DNA of 15,193 bases from Rickettsiales bacterium (GCA_031278055.1 JAITLD010000072.1:1-15193); one strand, 5' to 3'; positions 3,767-15,050 are shown, counted from the first letter of the stretch. Notes: a model not told the origin generated them from the sequence alone. A program made the numbers and translations.

Positions 3767-6700
3767 ATGGCAGTAATTCAGAAATTCGTAAAGTCGTTTG
3801 GGCATAGTTTTTTGCACCAGCCGCTGCCCGATCTGGTCGAAACGCAATACAAATCGTTCGCGAATTTCCTGCAACTGGATGTCGAACCGTCGGCGCGCAA
3901 AAATATAGGCCTGCAAAATGCGTTTAAGACAATGTTTCCGCTGCGCGATTATAATGGCGCCGCCGAAATCGAATTTGTCGAATATGATTTAGATGAACCT
4001 ATTTATAACGTTCACGAATGTATGTTGCGCAATATTACGTATGCCAGCCGGATGAAAGTAAAACTGCGCATGACCCTGTGGGATGTGAATCCTGATGACA
4101 AAAGCAAACGCACGTTGCGCGATATTAAGGAACAGGAGATTTTTTTCGGCGAAGTTCCCTTGATGACCGAACGCGGGACATTCATAGCCAATGGTGTCGA
4201 ACGTGTCGTGATTTCGCAGATGCACCGCGCGATGGGCGTCTTGTTCAGCACGACCAAAGAGGCAAAGATTGCCGGCAATCCGACGACCTATACCGCGCGC
4301 ATTATTCCAGAGCGCGGATCATGGATTGATTTTGAAGAATCAAAGGGTGTGATTTACGTTCGTATCGACCGTCGTCGTAAAATTCCGTCCACAGTTATGC
4401 TTCGATGTCTCCCAACCAAGGATGACGAGAAAAAATGGGCGGCAGATCCGCGCCGCGCATTTGTTCGCGGAATGACGGACGAGGAAATACTGGGGGTATT
4501 CTATAAAAAAATCGCGCTTAGAAATACTGGAAAAAACTGGATCGGGAATATGGCGGATTTCGATGGACTGGAAAAGTACCGCCTGAACTATGATTTAACG
4601 GATGCGAAAACCGGAAAAGAAATCGCCAAAAAAGGCGACCGCCTGAATGCCAAGAAAATGGAAAAAATCGGCCGTCTTAATTTCTCGGTTTCTTCGGATG
4701 GGATTGTCGGCGAATATATTTTCGATTCAATCAAGGATGCGGGCGGCGAGGTTTTACTGCGCGCCGGAACTGAAATCACAGAGGAAATTCTGAATGATTT
4801 GGACAAATTAAATGTGAAGGAAATCACGATTTGCTCGATCGATAACTCGTCAATCGGCGCGCATATAAGAAACACGCTGATTGCCGACAAGACGACCAGT
4901 CGCGAAGACGCATTGGTCGAAATTTATCATACAATCAGGCCGGGCGAACGTCCGACGGTGGAGGCGGCGCAGAACTTGTTCGCGCAGCAGGGATTCGTGG
5001 ACACTTATTACGATTTATCGGCGGTCGGCCGGTTCAAACTGAACAAGCGCGTCGGAATAGATTCCGGAAAAAGACCCGAAGATGATCGCCTGCTCAATAA
5101 AAACGATATTCTGGCGATCCTGAAGACATTGGCGAACATCATCGATAAAAAGGATTCGATCGACGATCAGGATTCTCTTTCCAACCGCCGAATCAGAAGC
5201 GTCGGCGAATTGTTGGAAAATCAATTTAGAATTGGCCTGTCAAGAATCGAAAGAAATGTGCGCGAACAGCTTTCGTCCCCGAACATCGCCTCGTTGCAGC
5301 CGCAAGACGTCATAAATCCAAAACCTCTGATGGCGTTGATTGCCGAATTCTTCGGGACATCGCAGTTGTCGCAATTCATGGATCAATATAATCCGCTTGC
5401 GGAGCTGGAACACAAGCGCTGCATATCCGCGACGGGCCCCGGCGGACTTAATCGCGATCGCGCGGGATTTGATGTCCGCGACGTTCATCCGACGCATTAC
5501 GGCCGCTTATGTCCGATAAATTCGCCGGAGGGGCCGAACATCGGATTAATCACGCACATGGCGACATACGCGCGGGTGAATCCATTCGGTTTTATCGAGA
5601 CGCCATATTACAAAGTTCATAAGGGAAAAATTACGGATGAAATCATTTATCTGACCGCGGACGAGGAAATGAATTATAAAATCGCGCAGGGAAATTCGTC
5701 TATTACAGAACACGGCATACTGCGGGATGAGTTTGTGACCGCGCGCGAAGAAGGCGAATTCGAGATGATACCGCGCGATGAAATCGATTTAATCGATGTC
5801 GCGCCCCGTCAGATTATTTCCGTTGCGACCGGTCTGATTCCGTTCGTCGAGAACGATGACGGCCAGCGCGCGCTGATGGGCAGCAACATGCAGCGCCAGG
5901 CGGTGCCGCTGATGCGCGTTGATGCGCCCGTCGTCGGAACTGGAATAGAGCGCGAGGTCGCGCGCGACAGTCGCACGGTCAAGATGGCCAAAAATGCGGG
6001 AGTGGTCGAATCCGTCGACGCGAATCGCATTGTGGTTAAAAAGATGAACAGCCGCAATGTTGTCTCGGGCGTTGATATTTATAATTTGGAAAAATTCACG
6101 CGTTCCAACGCCGATACGATTCTGCATCAAAGGCCGCTGGTTAAGGTCGGCGATAGAATCGCGGCAGGGGACGTTATTGCGGACGGATCAAGCACGCAGG
6201 GGGGAAGCCTTGCGCTCGGCAAAAATATTCTGATAGCGTTCGTGCCGTGGCGCGGATATAATTATGAGGATTCTATCGTGATTTCCGAACGGATTTCGCG
6301 CGACGATGTGTTCACATCTATCAAAATTATCGAGAAGGAATTCAAGTGCAAAGACACGCAGCTGGGGCCGGAAGTATTTACGCGCGATATTCCGAATGTG
6401 GCGGAGGAATCGCTGAAAAATCTTGACGAATCCGGAATCATCTATGTCGGCGCACACATAAAGCAGGGCGATATTCTGGTAGGCCGCGTGACCCCGAAGG
6501 CCGAGACAATTCTGACTTCGGAAGAGGCGCTTCTTAGAAACATATTCGGTGAAAAGGCGCTGTCGGTAAAGGATACGTCGCTTCGTGTCGGGCCAAGCGA
6601 GGAGGGCGTAGTAATCGGCGTAAATATTTTAACCCGCCACGGCGTGAAGAAAGATGAGCGCACGATGATGATCGAGCTACAGAAAATCGAACAAATCAAT

Positions 6701-7906
6701 CGCGATAGAAATGTCGAAAAAGAGATTATGGAGCGCGGTTTCGCCGATCAGGTTTTTCAAATCGCCGGCGGCATGGTGATTGATGGCGGATCGGGCAGTA
6801 TAAAGCCTTTCATTGGAAAAAAATTGACTGCTGAAATCATGGATTCGTTGAAGCCGTCGGACGTCAAAAAAATTTCCATCAGAAACAAAGATGCGAATGA
6901 GGCGATTACGGAATTGGCAAAAGAGCACGTCGCGGCGCTGAAGAGAATGGACGACAGGGCCGACAGTCGCATCGAAAAAATCCGCGAGACCAATTCTCTT
7001 GCGGCGGGGACATTGAAAGAAGTCAAAATTTATATCGCGCACAAGACTAAATTGCAGCCGGGCGACAAAATTGCCGGCCGCCATGGAAACAAGGGAATCG
7101 TATCCAAGGTCGTGCCGATTGAAGATATGCCGTATATGGAGGATGGAACGCCGGTCGATATTGTTCTAAATCCTTTGGGCGTGCCGTCGCGTATGAATAT
7201 CGGGCAGTTGTTGGAAACACATCTCGGCATGGCGGGGTGGGAATTGGGGCGCCATATAGGCGAAACTCTTGACGACATCAGGGCGAAACGCGCGACAACC
7301 GACGATCTTCGAAATCAGATTGGCAAAATCTATGGCAAGGATTGCAGTCAACAGTTATCAAAGATGACGGACACAGATGTTCGCGTTCAGGCGACATTAC
7401 TTAGAGATGGCGTTTCTTTCGCGACACCATCGTTTGATGGCGCATCGTCCGATGATATCAAAAAAATGCTGAAGTTGGCAAAATTGCCGGAATCCGGCCA
7501 GTTCAAATTGTATGACGGAATGACGGGCGAGCTATTTGCGCGCGAAGTAACGGTCGGGGTCATGTATATGATGAAACTGCATCACTTGGTGGACGATAAA
7601 ATCCATGCCCGTTCGATCGGGCCGTACGCCCTTGTGACGCAGCAGCCTTTGAGTGGAAAGGCGCACATGGGCGGACAGCGATTGGGCGAAATGGAGGTCT
7701 GGGCGCTCGAAGCGCACGGCTCTGCGCATTTGTTGCGCGAAATGTTGACCGTCAAGTCGGATGATATTACGGGACGGATTAAAATGTATGAATCTATTAC
7801 TTCCGGTTCGAATGACATTCAAACCGGAACGCCCGAGGCATACAACGTATTCGTGCGCGAGTTGCGCGGATTGGGATTAAACCTGACGCCAAAGGCGGAA
7901 AAATAA
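3767..7906 (+). CDS. rpoB: DNA-directed RNA polymerase subunit beta
   Basis: 1379 residues, within the usual alphaproteobacterial size range. The beta subunit forms one pincer of RNA polymerase and part of the active centre. Conserved blocks in order: ISQMHRAMGVLF (149-160), the rifampicin region FFGTSQLSQFMDQ (from about 528), RDVHPTHYGRLCPI, GYNYEDSIVISERI, and QPGDKIAGRHGNKG with the active-site lysines K1101 and K1109. The C-terminal block ALEAHGSAHLLREMLTVKSDD contacts beta'. Compared with E. coli there are notable changes: Cys552 at the Arg529 equivalent, Thr556 at Leu533, Tyr541 at Asn518, and Ala-Met (155-156) where HRSPG normally has Ser-Pro. These could reduce rifampicin binding. 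The start ATG 3767 has AAGGAG (3755-3760) at 6 nt. rpoC follows after 26 nt. Confidence 0.99.
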   Translation: MAVIQKFVKSFGHSFLHQPLPDLVETQYKSFANFLQLDVEPSARKNIGLQNAFKTMFPLRDYNGAAEIEFVEYDLDEPIYNVHECMLRNITYASRMKVKLRMTLWDVNPDDKSKRTLRDIKEQEIFFGEVPLMTERGTFIANGVERVVISQMHRAMGVLFSTTKEAKIAGNPTTYTARIIPERGSWIDFEESKGVIYVRIDRRRKIPSTVMLRCLPTKDDEKKWAADPRRAFVRGMTDEEILGVFYKKIALRNTGKNWIGNMADFDGLEKYRLNYDLTDAKTGKEIAKKGDRLNAKKMEKIGRLNFSVSSDGIVGEYIFDSIKDAGGEVLLRAGTEITEEILNDLDKLNVKEITICSIDNSSIGAHIRNTLIADKTTSREDALVEIYHTIRPGERPTVEAAQNLFAQQGFVDTYYDLSAVGRFKLNKRVGIDSGKRPEDDRLLNKNDILAILKTLANIIDKKDSIDDQDSLSNRRIRSVGELLENQFRIGLSRIERNVREQLSSPNIASLQPQDVINPKPLMALIAEFFGTSQLSQFMDQYNPLAELEHKRCISATGPGGLNRDRAGFDVRDVHPTHYGRLCPINSPEGPNIGLITHMATYARVNPFGFIETPYYKVHKGKITDEIIYLTADEEMNYKIAQGNSSITEHGILRDEFVTAREEGEFEMIPRDEIDLIDVAPRQIISVATGLIPFVENDDGQRALMGSNMQRQAVPLMRVDAPVVGTGIEREVARDSRTVKMAKNAGVVESVDANRIVVKKMNSRNVVSGVDIYNLEKFTRSNADTILHQRPLVKVGDRIAAGDVIADGSSTQGGSLALGKNILIAFVPWRGYNYEDSIVISERISRDDVFTSIKIIEKEFKCKDTQLGPEVFTRDIPNVAEESLKNLDESGIIYVGAHIKQGDILVGRVTPKAETILTSEEALLRNIFGEKALSVKDTSLRVGPSEEGVVIGVNILTRHGVKKDERTMMIELQKIEQINRDRNVEKEIMERGFADQVFQIAGGMVIDGGSGSIKPFIGKKLTAEIMDSLKPSDVKKISIRNKDANEAITELAKEHVAALKRMDDRADSRIEKIRETNSLAAGTLKEVKIYIAHKTKLQPGDKIAGRHGNKGIVSKVVPIEDMPYMEDGTPVDIVLNPLGVPSRMNIGQLLETHLGMAGWELGRHIGETLDDIRAKRATTDDLRNQIGKIYGKDCSQQLSKMTDTDVRVQATLLRDGVSFATPSFDGASSDDIKKMLKLAKLPESGQFKLYDGMTGELFAREVTVGVMYMMKLHHLVDDKIHARSIGPYALVTQQPLSGKAHMGGQRLGEMEVWALEAHGSAHLLREMLTVKSDDITGRIKMYESITSGSNDIQTGTPEAYNVFVRELRGLGLNLTPKAEK

Positions 7907-7932
7907 TTGAACAGCGACTGAAAGGAAAATAA

Positions 7933-10900
7933 ATGGCAAACGACATATTGAAAAAAGTCTTTGGGCAAATCGAGACGAAGGAACAGTTTGATTCGGTGCG
8001 TATTTCCATAGCTTCGCCCGAAGAGATTCTGTCGTGGTCGAGAGGCGAGGTAAAGAAGCCCGAGACTATAAATTATCACTCCATGCGGCCCGAGCCGGAG
8101 GGATTGTTCTGCCAAAAAATTTTCGGTCCCGTGAAAGATTACGAATGCGCGTGTGGGAAATACAAGCGGATAAAATTCAGGGGCTTGGTATGCGAACGTT
8201 GCGGCGTCGAAGTTACGGATTCGAAAGTTCGGCGCGAACGCATGGGACATATAAAACTCGCGATTCCGGTCAGTCATACATGGTTTCTGCGCGAAGGAAA
8301 AGTCGCGGCGCTTTTGGGAAACATGCCGCAGAAAAAATTGGAATCTGTCATCTATTACGATGCGTATATCGTGACCGAACCCGGCCTGACGTCCCTGAAA
8401 TTGTACGAGATAATATCCGAGGAGCAATATCAGGACGCCCTGGTCGAATTCGGAGAAGACGCGTTTCATGTCGGAATCGGCGCGGAAGGAATTCGCGATA
8501 TTATATCCGCTATGGATATGGGGGACGAACGCAAACGGCTGCGCGCCGAGTTGGTCGAGACGAAATCTGAAACAAAGCGCCGCGGAATCGTAAAGCATTT
8601 GAAATTGGTTGAATCATTCTTGGATTCAAATTCGCGTCCGGAATGGATGTTGCCGGATGTTCTGCCCGTGATTCCGCCGGATATGCGACCGTTGGTTACG
8701 CTCGAAGCGGGGCATGTCGCAACGAGCGATCTGAATGATTTATATCGGCGCGTGATAATTCGCAATAATCGTTTGAAGAAATTGCAGGATTTGCACGCGC
8801 CGGAAATAATCATAAGAAACGAAAAGCGCATGCTACAAGAGGCGGTGGATGCCTTGTTCGACAATGGCCACAAAGCGCGCCCGTTGGTTTCGCAAAATAG
8901 GCGCCCGTTGAAATCTCTATCCGATTCGCTTCGCGGAAAATCCGGACGATTCCGTATGAATATGCTCGGAAAACGTGTCGATTATTCCGGCCGCTCAGTT
9001 ATTGTGTCCGGTCCGACTCTGAAGCTGCATGAAGTCGGATTGCCGAAAACAATGGCCCTCGAATTATTTAAGCCCTTTGTATTCGCGCGCCTGATGGCCG
9101 GTGGATATGCCAACACTTTGAAGGCCGCGCGCAAGATGGTCGAGGCGGAAGAATCGGTCGTATGGGATATTTTGGAAAAGGTGGTATACCAACATCCGGT
9201 GCTTTTGAATCGCGCGCCGACGCTGCACCGCCTGTCCATTCTGGCATTCGAACCGATATTAATCGAAGGAAAGGCGATTCGCTTACATCCGTTGGTTTGC
9301 AAGGGATTCAATGCGGACTTTGATGGCGATCAGATGTCGGTCTATGTTCCGATTTCGCTTGAGGCGCAGCTCGAGGCGCGGACACTCATGCTGTCGTCGA
9401 ATAATGTTTTGTCGCCCGCATCGGGTCAGCCGATGATAGTTCCGTCGCAGGATATGATTCTGGGTTGCTATTATATCTCGCTGATGGATGGCGAGCATAA
9501 TGATAAAAGTCCGACTTTCGCCGATATAGACGAGGTTCAGCTTGCGCTGCACAACAAAGCAATCACTCTGCATACGCCGATTATCGCGCGTTGGAATGGA
9601 GAGCGCGTGAAGACGACGGCCGGCAGGATGATTCTGGGCGATTTATTGCCTAAAAAAGACGGGGTGAACTTCGAATGGGTGAATCAGCCCATGAATAAAT
9701 CCGCGATTGAAAAATTGTTGATTTCCGTCTATGACACATGCGGGGATCATGACATGATAATTTTGGCCGACCAGCTGAAGAACACCGGATTTGAACAAGG
9801 CGCGCGTTCCGGTATTTCGATCGGTCATGACGACATAGTCATTCCCGAAGAGAAGGAGGCGTTGATTAAGAAAGCTGAAAAAGATGCCGCTGAAATCGAG
9901 GCTCAGTATCAAAATGGATTGTTGTCGCGCGGCGAACGGCATAACAAGTTGATCGATATGTGGGGAAAGGTCATGACGCAGATCGGTAATATTGCATTCT
10001 CGAATCTGCGTAAAAGTACGGGCACGGATTGGAACAGTATCATCATGATGGCCGATTCCGGAGCGCGCGGGTCGAAATTGCAGATTCAGCAGATTGCAGG
10101 CATACGCGGTCTGACGCAAAAGCCAGACGGCAGTATTATCGAGGTTCCGATTATTTCGAGCTTCAAAGAGGGCCTGACAATGGCGGAGTATTTTAATTCC
10201 ACGCATGGAACCCGCAAGGGAATGTCTGATGTCGCGCTGAGGACGGCCGAAGCCGGTTATCTGACGCGCCGCCTGGTCGAACTGGCGCAAAATTCAATCA
10301 TAACCGAACATGACTGCGGAACCGATGAGTGTATTACCGCGACGCCGGTTTACAATGGCAGCTCCCTGTTGGTTTCGCTCGGCGAGATAGTTCTTGGCCG
10401 CACGGCCGCAAAAGATATAGTTCATCCGGCGACGAAAGAGATTATCGTTCCTGCAGGCGAGTTGATTTCCAAGGCATCCTCAAAAGAAATCGATGAATCC
10501 GGACTGGCGTCTGTCGATATCCGCAGCGTCTTAACGTGCAAATCAGACGGCCCGTGCGCCAAATGCTATGGCATGGACTTGTCGCGCGGGACGTTGGTTC
10601 ATACCGGCGAAGCAGTCGGCGTGATAGCGGGCCAGTCGGTCGGAGAACCGGGAACGCAATTGACGCTCAGAACATTCCATATGGGAGGTGTTGCGGATAC
10701 AAGCGGCGGACAGCACTTTATTGAAACGCCGGTTGACGGAACAGTGCGCTTCGATGCCAAGATTATTGTGAATAGTGCCGGACGTCAAGTTGTATTGTCG
10801 AGGAATGCGCAGATCAAAATTGTGGACAAAAACGACAACCAGATATTTGTAACAAAATTGCCGTATGCCGCAATGCTTGTGGTAAGCGACGGCGATATGG

Positions 10901-12048
10901 TCAGTAAAGGCGATAAATTGGTCGAATTGGATCCTTACGCGAATGTCATCATTGCCGAGGTGGACGGGATTGTGCATTTCAGCGACATGGTTGAAAATCT
11001 GTCGTATTTCGAAGAATTCGATCCGTTGACCGGGGTCACAATGCGGAAAATCACAAATTGGAAAACCGGAACGAAAAAATCTTTGAATCCAAAAATCGTA
11101 TTGAAGGACGAAGATGGCAATCCGATTTCTCTTGGAAACAAGAAAATCGCCGAATATATGCTGCCGATTTACACAATTTTGAACGTTGGTAATGGCGCGA
11201 AAGTTTCGGTGGGCGACGTGTTGGCCAGAATACCGGTCGAAACGCAGAAGACGCGCGACATTACCGGCGGATTGCCGCAGGTCGAGAATCTGCTCGAAGT
11301 TCGCATGCCGAAAAATCCCGCTATCCTGGCGGAAATCGATGGCGAAGTTGAATTCGAAGATAATAACAAACAGAAAATCACATTGCGAATAAATCCGACG
11401 GACGGCAGTTCCCCCATTGAATATTTAATACCGAAAGGCACGAATATTCTTGTTCGCGCGGGCGACGAGGTTAAGAAAGGCGATTATCTGGTGAATGGCG
11501 AATACATCTTGCAGGATGTGCTTCGGATTATGGGAGAAAAGGCGCTGGCGCAGATTCTTGTTGAAAAAGTTCAGGAGGTGTACCGCTTGCAGGGCGTGGT
11601 CATCAATAATAAACACATCGAGATTTTGATTCGCGAAATGTTGCGTCGGGTCGAAATTACCGACCCGGGCGATACGAAATTCTTAACGGGACAGGTGGTC
11701 GATAGCGTTGATTTTGAAGAAGAAAATGCGCGGATTGTTTCGGGCGGCGGCAACCCGGCGATAGCGGGCCAAGTGTTGGTCGGATTGACGCGCGCATCGC
11801 TTACATCGCGTTCGTTCTTGTCAAACGCATCGTTCCAACAGACGACAAAGGTGTTGGTAGACGCGGCGATTTCGGGATCGACCGATAGGCTGGCCGGAAT
11901 TAATGAAAATCTGATTGTCGGGCGTCTGATTCCGGTGGGTACTGGTGCGTATGTCAGACGTATTCGTGAAATCGCGAAAGAGGAGGAACGTGTCGAGTTG
12001 CTGGCGGCGCAAAACGCCAATGGCGAACAGCAGACACTGGATATTTGA
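7933..12048 (+). CDS. rpoC: DNA-directed RNA polymerase subunit beta'
   Basis: 1371 residues, slightly shorter than E. coli (1407). It holds the catalytic Mg2+ site NADFDGD at 460-466 (Asp462, 464, 466). The N-terminal zinc ribbon is Cys72, Cys74, Cys87 and Cys90. The second zinc site is Cys795, Cys869, Cys875 and Cys878, with the normal CX6CX2C spacing. [16 protein letters not shown] (from about 904) begins the trigger loop. The length and the long stretch after it indicate the proteobacterial trigger-loop insertion. The C-terminal [14 protein letters not shown] block is conserved. The tail after it is divergent and charged. ATG 7933 has AAGGA (7922-7926) at 6 nt. The stop TGA is built into a hairpin. 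The expected str operon does not follow; uvrA does. Confidence 0.99.
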   Translation: MANDILKKVFGQIETKEQFDSVRISIASPEEILSWSRGEVKKPETINYHSMRPEPEGLFCQKIFGPVKDYECACGKYKRIKFRGLVCERCGVEVTDSKVRRERMGHIKLAIPVSHTWFLREGKVAALLGNMPQKKLESVIYYDAYIVTEPGLTSLKLYEIISEEQYQDALVEFGEDAFHVGIGAEGIRDIISAMDMGDERKRLRAELVETKSETKRRGIVKHLKLVESFLDSNSRPEWMLPDVLPVIPPDMRPLVTLEAGHVATSDLNDLYRRVIIRNNRLKKLQDLHAPEIIIRNEKRMLQEAVDALFDNGHKARPLVSQNRRPLKSLSDSLRGKSGRFRMNMLGKRVDYSGRSVIVSGPTLKLHEVGLPKTMALELFKPFVFARLMAGGYANTLKAARKMVEAEESVVWDILEKVVYQHPVLLNRAPTLHRLSILAFEPILIEGKAIRLHPLVCKGFNADFDGDQMSVYVPISLEAQLEARTLMLSSNNVLSPASGQPMIVPSQDMILGCYYISLMDGEHNDKSPTFADIDEVQLALHNKAITLHTPIIARWNGERVKTTAGRMILGDLLPKKDGVNFEWVNQPMNKSAIEKLLISVYDTCGDHDMIILADQLKNTGFEQGARSGISIGHDDIVIPEEKEALIKKAEKDAAEIEAQYQNGLLSRGERHNKLIDMWGKVMTQIGNIAFSNLRKSTGTDWNSIIMMADSGARGSKLQIQQIAGIRGLTQKPDGSIIEVPIISSFKEGLTMAEYFNSTHGTRKGMSDVALRTAEAGYLTRRLVELAQNSIITEHDCGTDECITATPVYNGSSLLVSLGEIVLGRTAAKDIVHPATKEIIVPAGELISKASSKEIDESGLASVDIRSVLTCKSDGPCAKCYGMDLSRGTLVHTGEAVGVIAGQSVGEPGTQLTLRTFHMGGVADTSGGQHFIETPVDGTVRFDAKIIVNSAGRQVVLSRNAQIKIVDKNDNQIFVTKLPYAAMLVVSDGDMVSKGDKLVELDPYANVIIAEVDGIVHFSDMVENLSYFEEFDPLTGVTMRKITNWKTGTKKSLNPKIVLKDEDGNPISLGNKKIAEYMLPIYTILNVGNGAKVSVGDVLARIPVETQKTRDITGGLPQVENLLEVRMPKNPAILAEIDGEVEFEDNNKQKITLRINPTDGSSPIEYLIPKGTNILVRAGDEVKKGDYLVNGEYILQDVLRIMGEKALAQILVEKVQEVYRLQGVVINNKHIEILIREMLRRVEITDPGDTKFLTGQVVDSVDFEEENARIVSGGGNPAIAGQVLVGLTRASLTSRSFLSNASFQQTTKVLVDAAISGSTDRLAGINENLIVGRLIPVGTGAYVRRIREIAKEEERVELLAAQNANGEQQTLDI

Positions 12049-12070
12049 TGTCGCGCTCTGCGCGCGACAT
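12048..12070 (+). terminator. Hairpin at the rpoC stop codon, possible end of the rpoBC transcript
   Basis: A perfect 9-bp GC-rich stem ATGTCGCGC (12048-12056)/GCGCGACAT (12062-12070) with a 5-nt loop begins on the last base of the rpoC stop. No U-tract follows, so it is not a canonical intrinsic terminator. It may stabilise the 3' end or act together with the hairpins downstream. Confidence 0.4.
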
Positions 12071-12113
12071 TCGTCATCCGTGTAATTACAAAATTGCAGA
12101 ATAACAAATGAAT

Positions 12114-12198
12114 GTCGCCCGAAGTTTATCCTTGCAAAATGAGGGTCCGCGGGCGACGAATGACAAGATTGTCATTCTGATTGAAAATTTGATTTTTT
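12114..12198 (+). terminator. Two-hairpin region before uvrA with T-rich end
   Basis: GTCGCCCG (12114-12121) pairs with CGGGCGAC (12150-12157). Immediately next, GAATGACAA (12158-12166) pairs perfectly with TTGTCATTC (12169-12177). The sequence then becomes T-rich and ends in six T at 12193-12198. The second stem shares the GAATGACA/TGTCATTC motif with the arms of the 45-179 element, so this may be a decayed copy of the same repeat used as a terminator. Termination strength is uncertain because the T run is about 15 nt from the stem. Confidence 0.4.
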
Positions 12199-12203
12199 AT
12201 GAT
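12175..12203 (+). promoter_or_regulatory. Candidate uvrA promoter
   Basis: A good -10 box TATGAT (12198-12203) has a weak -35 match TTCTGA (12175-12180) at 17 nt spacing. The transcript would begin near 12210, only about 8 nt before the uvrA ATG. No SOS operator (the GTTC-N7-GTTC type or CTGT-N8-ACAG) was seen in the 169-nt gap. Based on consensus match alone. Confidence 0.4.
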
Positions 12204-12217
12204 ACTTTTCATCGGCT

Positions 12218-15034
12218 ATGGGTAATATTATAAAAATCCGCGGCGCACGCGAACATAATCTTAAAGGTATAGACATCGACATACCAAAAAACAAACTGGT
12301 GGTCATTACCGGTGTTTCCGGCAGCGGAAAATCATCGCTGGCATTCAATACGATTTACGCCGAAGGTCAGCGCCGCTATGTCGAATCCTTGTCGTCTTAT
12401 GCGCGGCAATTTTTAAATATGCAGAAAAAGCCCGATGTAGATTTAATAGAGGGCCTGGCGCCCGCCATCTCAATCGAACAAAAGACAACGGGGAATAATC
12501 CCCGCTCTACTGTCGGAACAGTCACGGAAATTTACGATTACTTGCGCCTTTTGTGGGCGCGCGCCGGCGTGCCACATTCTCCAATCACGGGCCTTCCTAT
12601 CAAATCGCAAACCATTCCTGAAATGATTCAATGGGTTATGAAGCTTCCCCGTAAAACAAAAATATACGTGATGGCCCCTCTTGTTCGCGGACGCAAAGGC
12701 GAATATAAAAAAGAAATGATGTTTTTGGTAAAACAAGGGTACGGCCGCGCCATGATTGACGGCAAATTGATAGATTTGGATCCGGCCCCTATCTTGGACA
12801 AGAATAAAAAGCATGATATTTTCGTGATAGTCGACAGATTGGAAATAACTGACGATAAAGAGCTTGCCGAACGTCTCGCCCAATCATTTGAATCGTCGCT
12901 AAGATTGGTAAAGGGCAGCGTTTTTGTCCATCGGCTTGATACGAATGAAAACATTTTATTTTCGCGAGAATACGCATGTCCCGTGTCCGGATTCACGGTT
13001 CCGAAAATCGAGCCGAGATTGTTCACATTCAATGCGCCGCTCGGCGCGTGCGGCGAATGCGGCGGACTTGGCGTAAAGCTTAACATGTCGCCGGATTTGA
13101 TTATTCCGGATAAAACCCTTTCGGTTCGCAATGGCGCGCTTGCGCCGTATTCGCGGAATGGCATGATTTCGCAATACGAAAATGTTATGGAATCCTTGTC
13201 GAAAAAATACAAGTTCAAATTGACGACGCCGTGGGAGCAATTACCGGATGGGATAAAAAACATAGTTCTGTATGGCAGCAGCGACAAAATTACAATGGAT
13301 TGGAACGGTTATGTTTATGAAAAGGAATGGGAGGGCGTCGTCAATAATCTGGAACGCCGTTGGCGCGAAGCGACCAGCGATCCGGTGAAAGACGAGCTTG
13401 CCAAATATATTTCCGAAACGCCGTGCCACATATGCCACGGGAAAAGACTGAATATTCACGCATTGTGTGTAAAGATAAACGGGCTCGATATAATGGATGT
13501 AACCGAAATGTCGGTCGAAAAATCCCTCGAATGGTTTTTGAATTTGCCGAAGAGTTTGGATAAAAAAGAAAATGAAATAGCGTCCCCCATTTTGCGCGAG
13601 ATAACGGCGCGTCTTCATTTTCTGAAAAATGTCGGACTTGGATATCTGACGATGTCGCGGTTGGCCGGAACATTGTCGGGCGGCGAATCCCAGCGCATTC
13701 GTTTGGCCAGCCAGATAGGCAGCGGCCTGTCGGGCGTTCTTTATGTTTTGGACGAACCAAGTATCGGTCTGCATCAATCCGACAATGATAAACTTCTTGA
13801 TTCGCTAAAAGAGCTGCGCGATAAAGACAACACGGTGATAGTTGTCGAGCACGACGAAGACGCAATGCGTTCGGCCGACTACCTGATTGACATCGGACGC
13901 GGGGCCGGCATAAATGGCGGAACTTTAATCGCGCACGGTACGGCGGATGAAGTTATAAAAAACAAGAATTCGCTCACGGGGCAATATTTGTCCGGAGAAA
14001 AGAAAATCGATGTTCCAAAAAAACGCCGCGAAGGAAACGGTGAGTCTGTGAAAATTTTTGGCGCGAAGCAGAACAATTTGAAAAATATAAACGTCGAGAT
14101 TCCGCTTGGAAAATTTGTCGTGTTCACGGGCGTGTCGGGCAGCGGAAAGTCTACGTTGCTTTTGAACACATTATATCCGATGGCGATGCGCGCGCTTTAC
14201 AACTCGCGCTATAAAATCGGCGAACATTCGAAAATCTCCGGTCTCGAGCATATCGACAAGGTCGTGGATATCAACCAAAGTCCGATTGGGCGCAGTCCGC
14301 GTAGCAATCCGGCGACTTATGTGGGCCTGTTTACCGACATTCGCGACTTCTTTGCCGAACTGCCCGAATCAAAGGCGCGCGGGTATGGGCCCGGGCGATT
14401 TTCGTTCAATGTGAAAGGCGGACGGTGCGAAGCATGCGAGGGGGACGGCGTTATTCGAATAGAAATGAATTTTATGCCGGATGTTTATGTTGAATGCGAG
14501 CAATGTAACGGAAAAAGATATAATGAAGAAACTCTGAAAGTCAGATACAAGGATAAATCGATTGCCGATGTTTTGGATATGACGGTTGATGAGGCATATC
14601 GGTTTTTCATCAATGTGCCCAGAATAAAAAATAAGCTAGAGCTTTTGAAACGCGTTGGATTGGATTACATAGAACTCGGACAATCATCGTTGGAGCTTTC
14701 CGGGGGCGAAGCGCAAAGGGTCAAGTTGTCGAAAGAACTGGCGGCGCGCGGCACGGGAAGAACTTTGTATATTTTGGATGAACCGACGACGGGGCTACAT
14801 TTTGACGATATAAAAATGCTTCTTTCAGTTTTGCAGTCGCTGGTTGACACGGGCAACAGCGTTGTGGTTATCGAACATAACCTGGATGTGGTGAAATCGG
14901 CGGATTGGGTGATTGACCTCGGTCCGGGCGGCGGCGAACATGGCGGGGAAGTAGTCGCGTTCGGCACGCCGGAGGACATTGCGAAAAACCCGAAATCATT
15001 GACGGGCAGATACCTGAAAAAAGCGCTTATTTAA
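12218..15034 (+). CDS. uvrA: Excinuclease ABC subunit UvrA
   Basis: 938 residues (E. coli 940). UvrA is the ATP-dependent damage sensor that dimerises, loads UvrB at lesions and starts nucleotide excision repair. It has two ABC ATPase modules. Module I has Walker A GVSGSGKS (32-39), signature LSGGE (486-490) and Walker B Asp512-Glu513. Module II has Walker A GVSGSGKS (638-645), LSGGE (827-831) and Asp854-Glu855. The second zinc module is intact (Cys737, 740, 760, 763). The first has Cys254, Cys278 and Cys281, but Ser257 replaces the second Cys. I recall this CPVSGFT form from other alphaproteobacteria. The N-terminus [16 protein letters not shown] aligns with the family start. No Shine-Dalgarno is visible before ATG 12218. 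It is not an obvious member of the rpoBC operon. Confidence 0.98.
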   Translation: MGNIIKIRGAREHNLKGIDIDIPKNKLVVITGVSGSGKSSLAFNTIYAEGQRRYVESLSSYARQFLNMQKKPDVDLIEGLAPAISIEQKTTGNNPRSTVGTVTEIYDYLRLLWARAGVPHSPITGLPIKSQTIPEMIQWVMKLPRKTKIYVMAPLVRGRKGEYKKEMMFLVKQGYGRAMIDGKLIDLDPAPILDKNKKHDIFVIVDRLEITDDKELAERLAQSFESSLRLVKGSVFVHRLDTNENILFSREYACPVSGFTVPKIEPRLFTFNAPLGACGECGGLGVKLNMSPDLIIPDKTLSVRNGALAPYSRNGMISQYENVMESLSKKYKFKLTTPWEQLPDGIKNIVLYGSSDKITMDWNGYVYEKEWEGVVNNLERRWREATSDPVKDELAKYISETPCHICHGKRLNIHALCVKINGLDIMDVTEMSVEKSLEWFLNLPKSLDKKENEIASPILREITARLHFLKNVGLGYLTMSRLAGTLSGGESQRIRLASQIGSGLSGVLYVLDEPSIGLHQSDNDKLLDSLKELRDKDNTVIVVEHDEDAMRSADYLIDIGRGAGINGGTLIAHGTADEVIKNKNSLTGQYLSGEKKIDVPKKRREGNGESVKIFGAKQNNLKNINVEIPLGKFVVFTGVSGSGKSTLLLNTLYPMAMRALYNSRYKIGEHSKISGLEHIDKVVDINQSPIGRSPRSNPATYVGLFTDIRDFFAELPESKARGYGPGRFSFNVKGGRCEACEGDGVIRIEMNFMPDVYVECEQCNGKRYNEETLKVRYKDKSIADVLDMTVDEAYRFFINVPRIKNKLELLKRVGLDYIELGQSSLELSGGEAQRVKLSKELAARGTGRTLYILDEPTTGLHFDDIKMLLSVLQSLVDTGNSVVVIEHNLDVVKSADWVIDLGPGGGEHGGEVVAFGTPEDIAKNPKSLTGRYLKKALI

Positions 15035-15050
15035 TTTTGTTCCTGCGATT

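Noticed and set aside
8034..8570. 178-codon + strand frame inside rpoC
   Set aside because: It lies out of frame within highly conserved rpoC sequence. The peptide is Arg-rich, low in structure, and has no initiation signals.
7819..8598. Long minus-strand open frame (259 codons) across the rpoB-rpoC junction
   Set aside because: It runs antisense through two strongly conserved genes, has no ribosome-binding site or recognisable product, and is explained by codon bias of the real genes.
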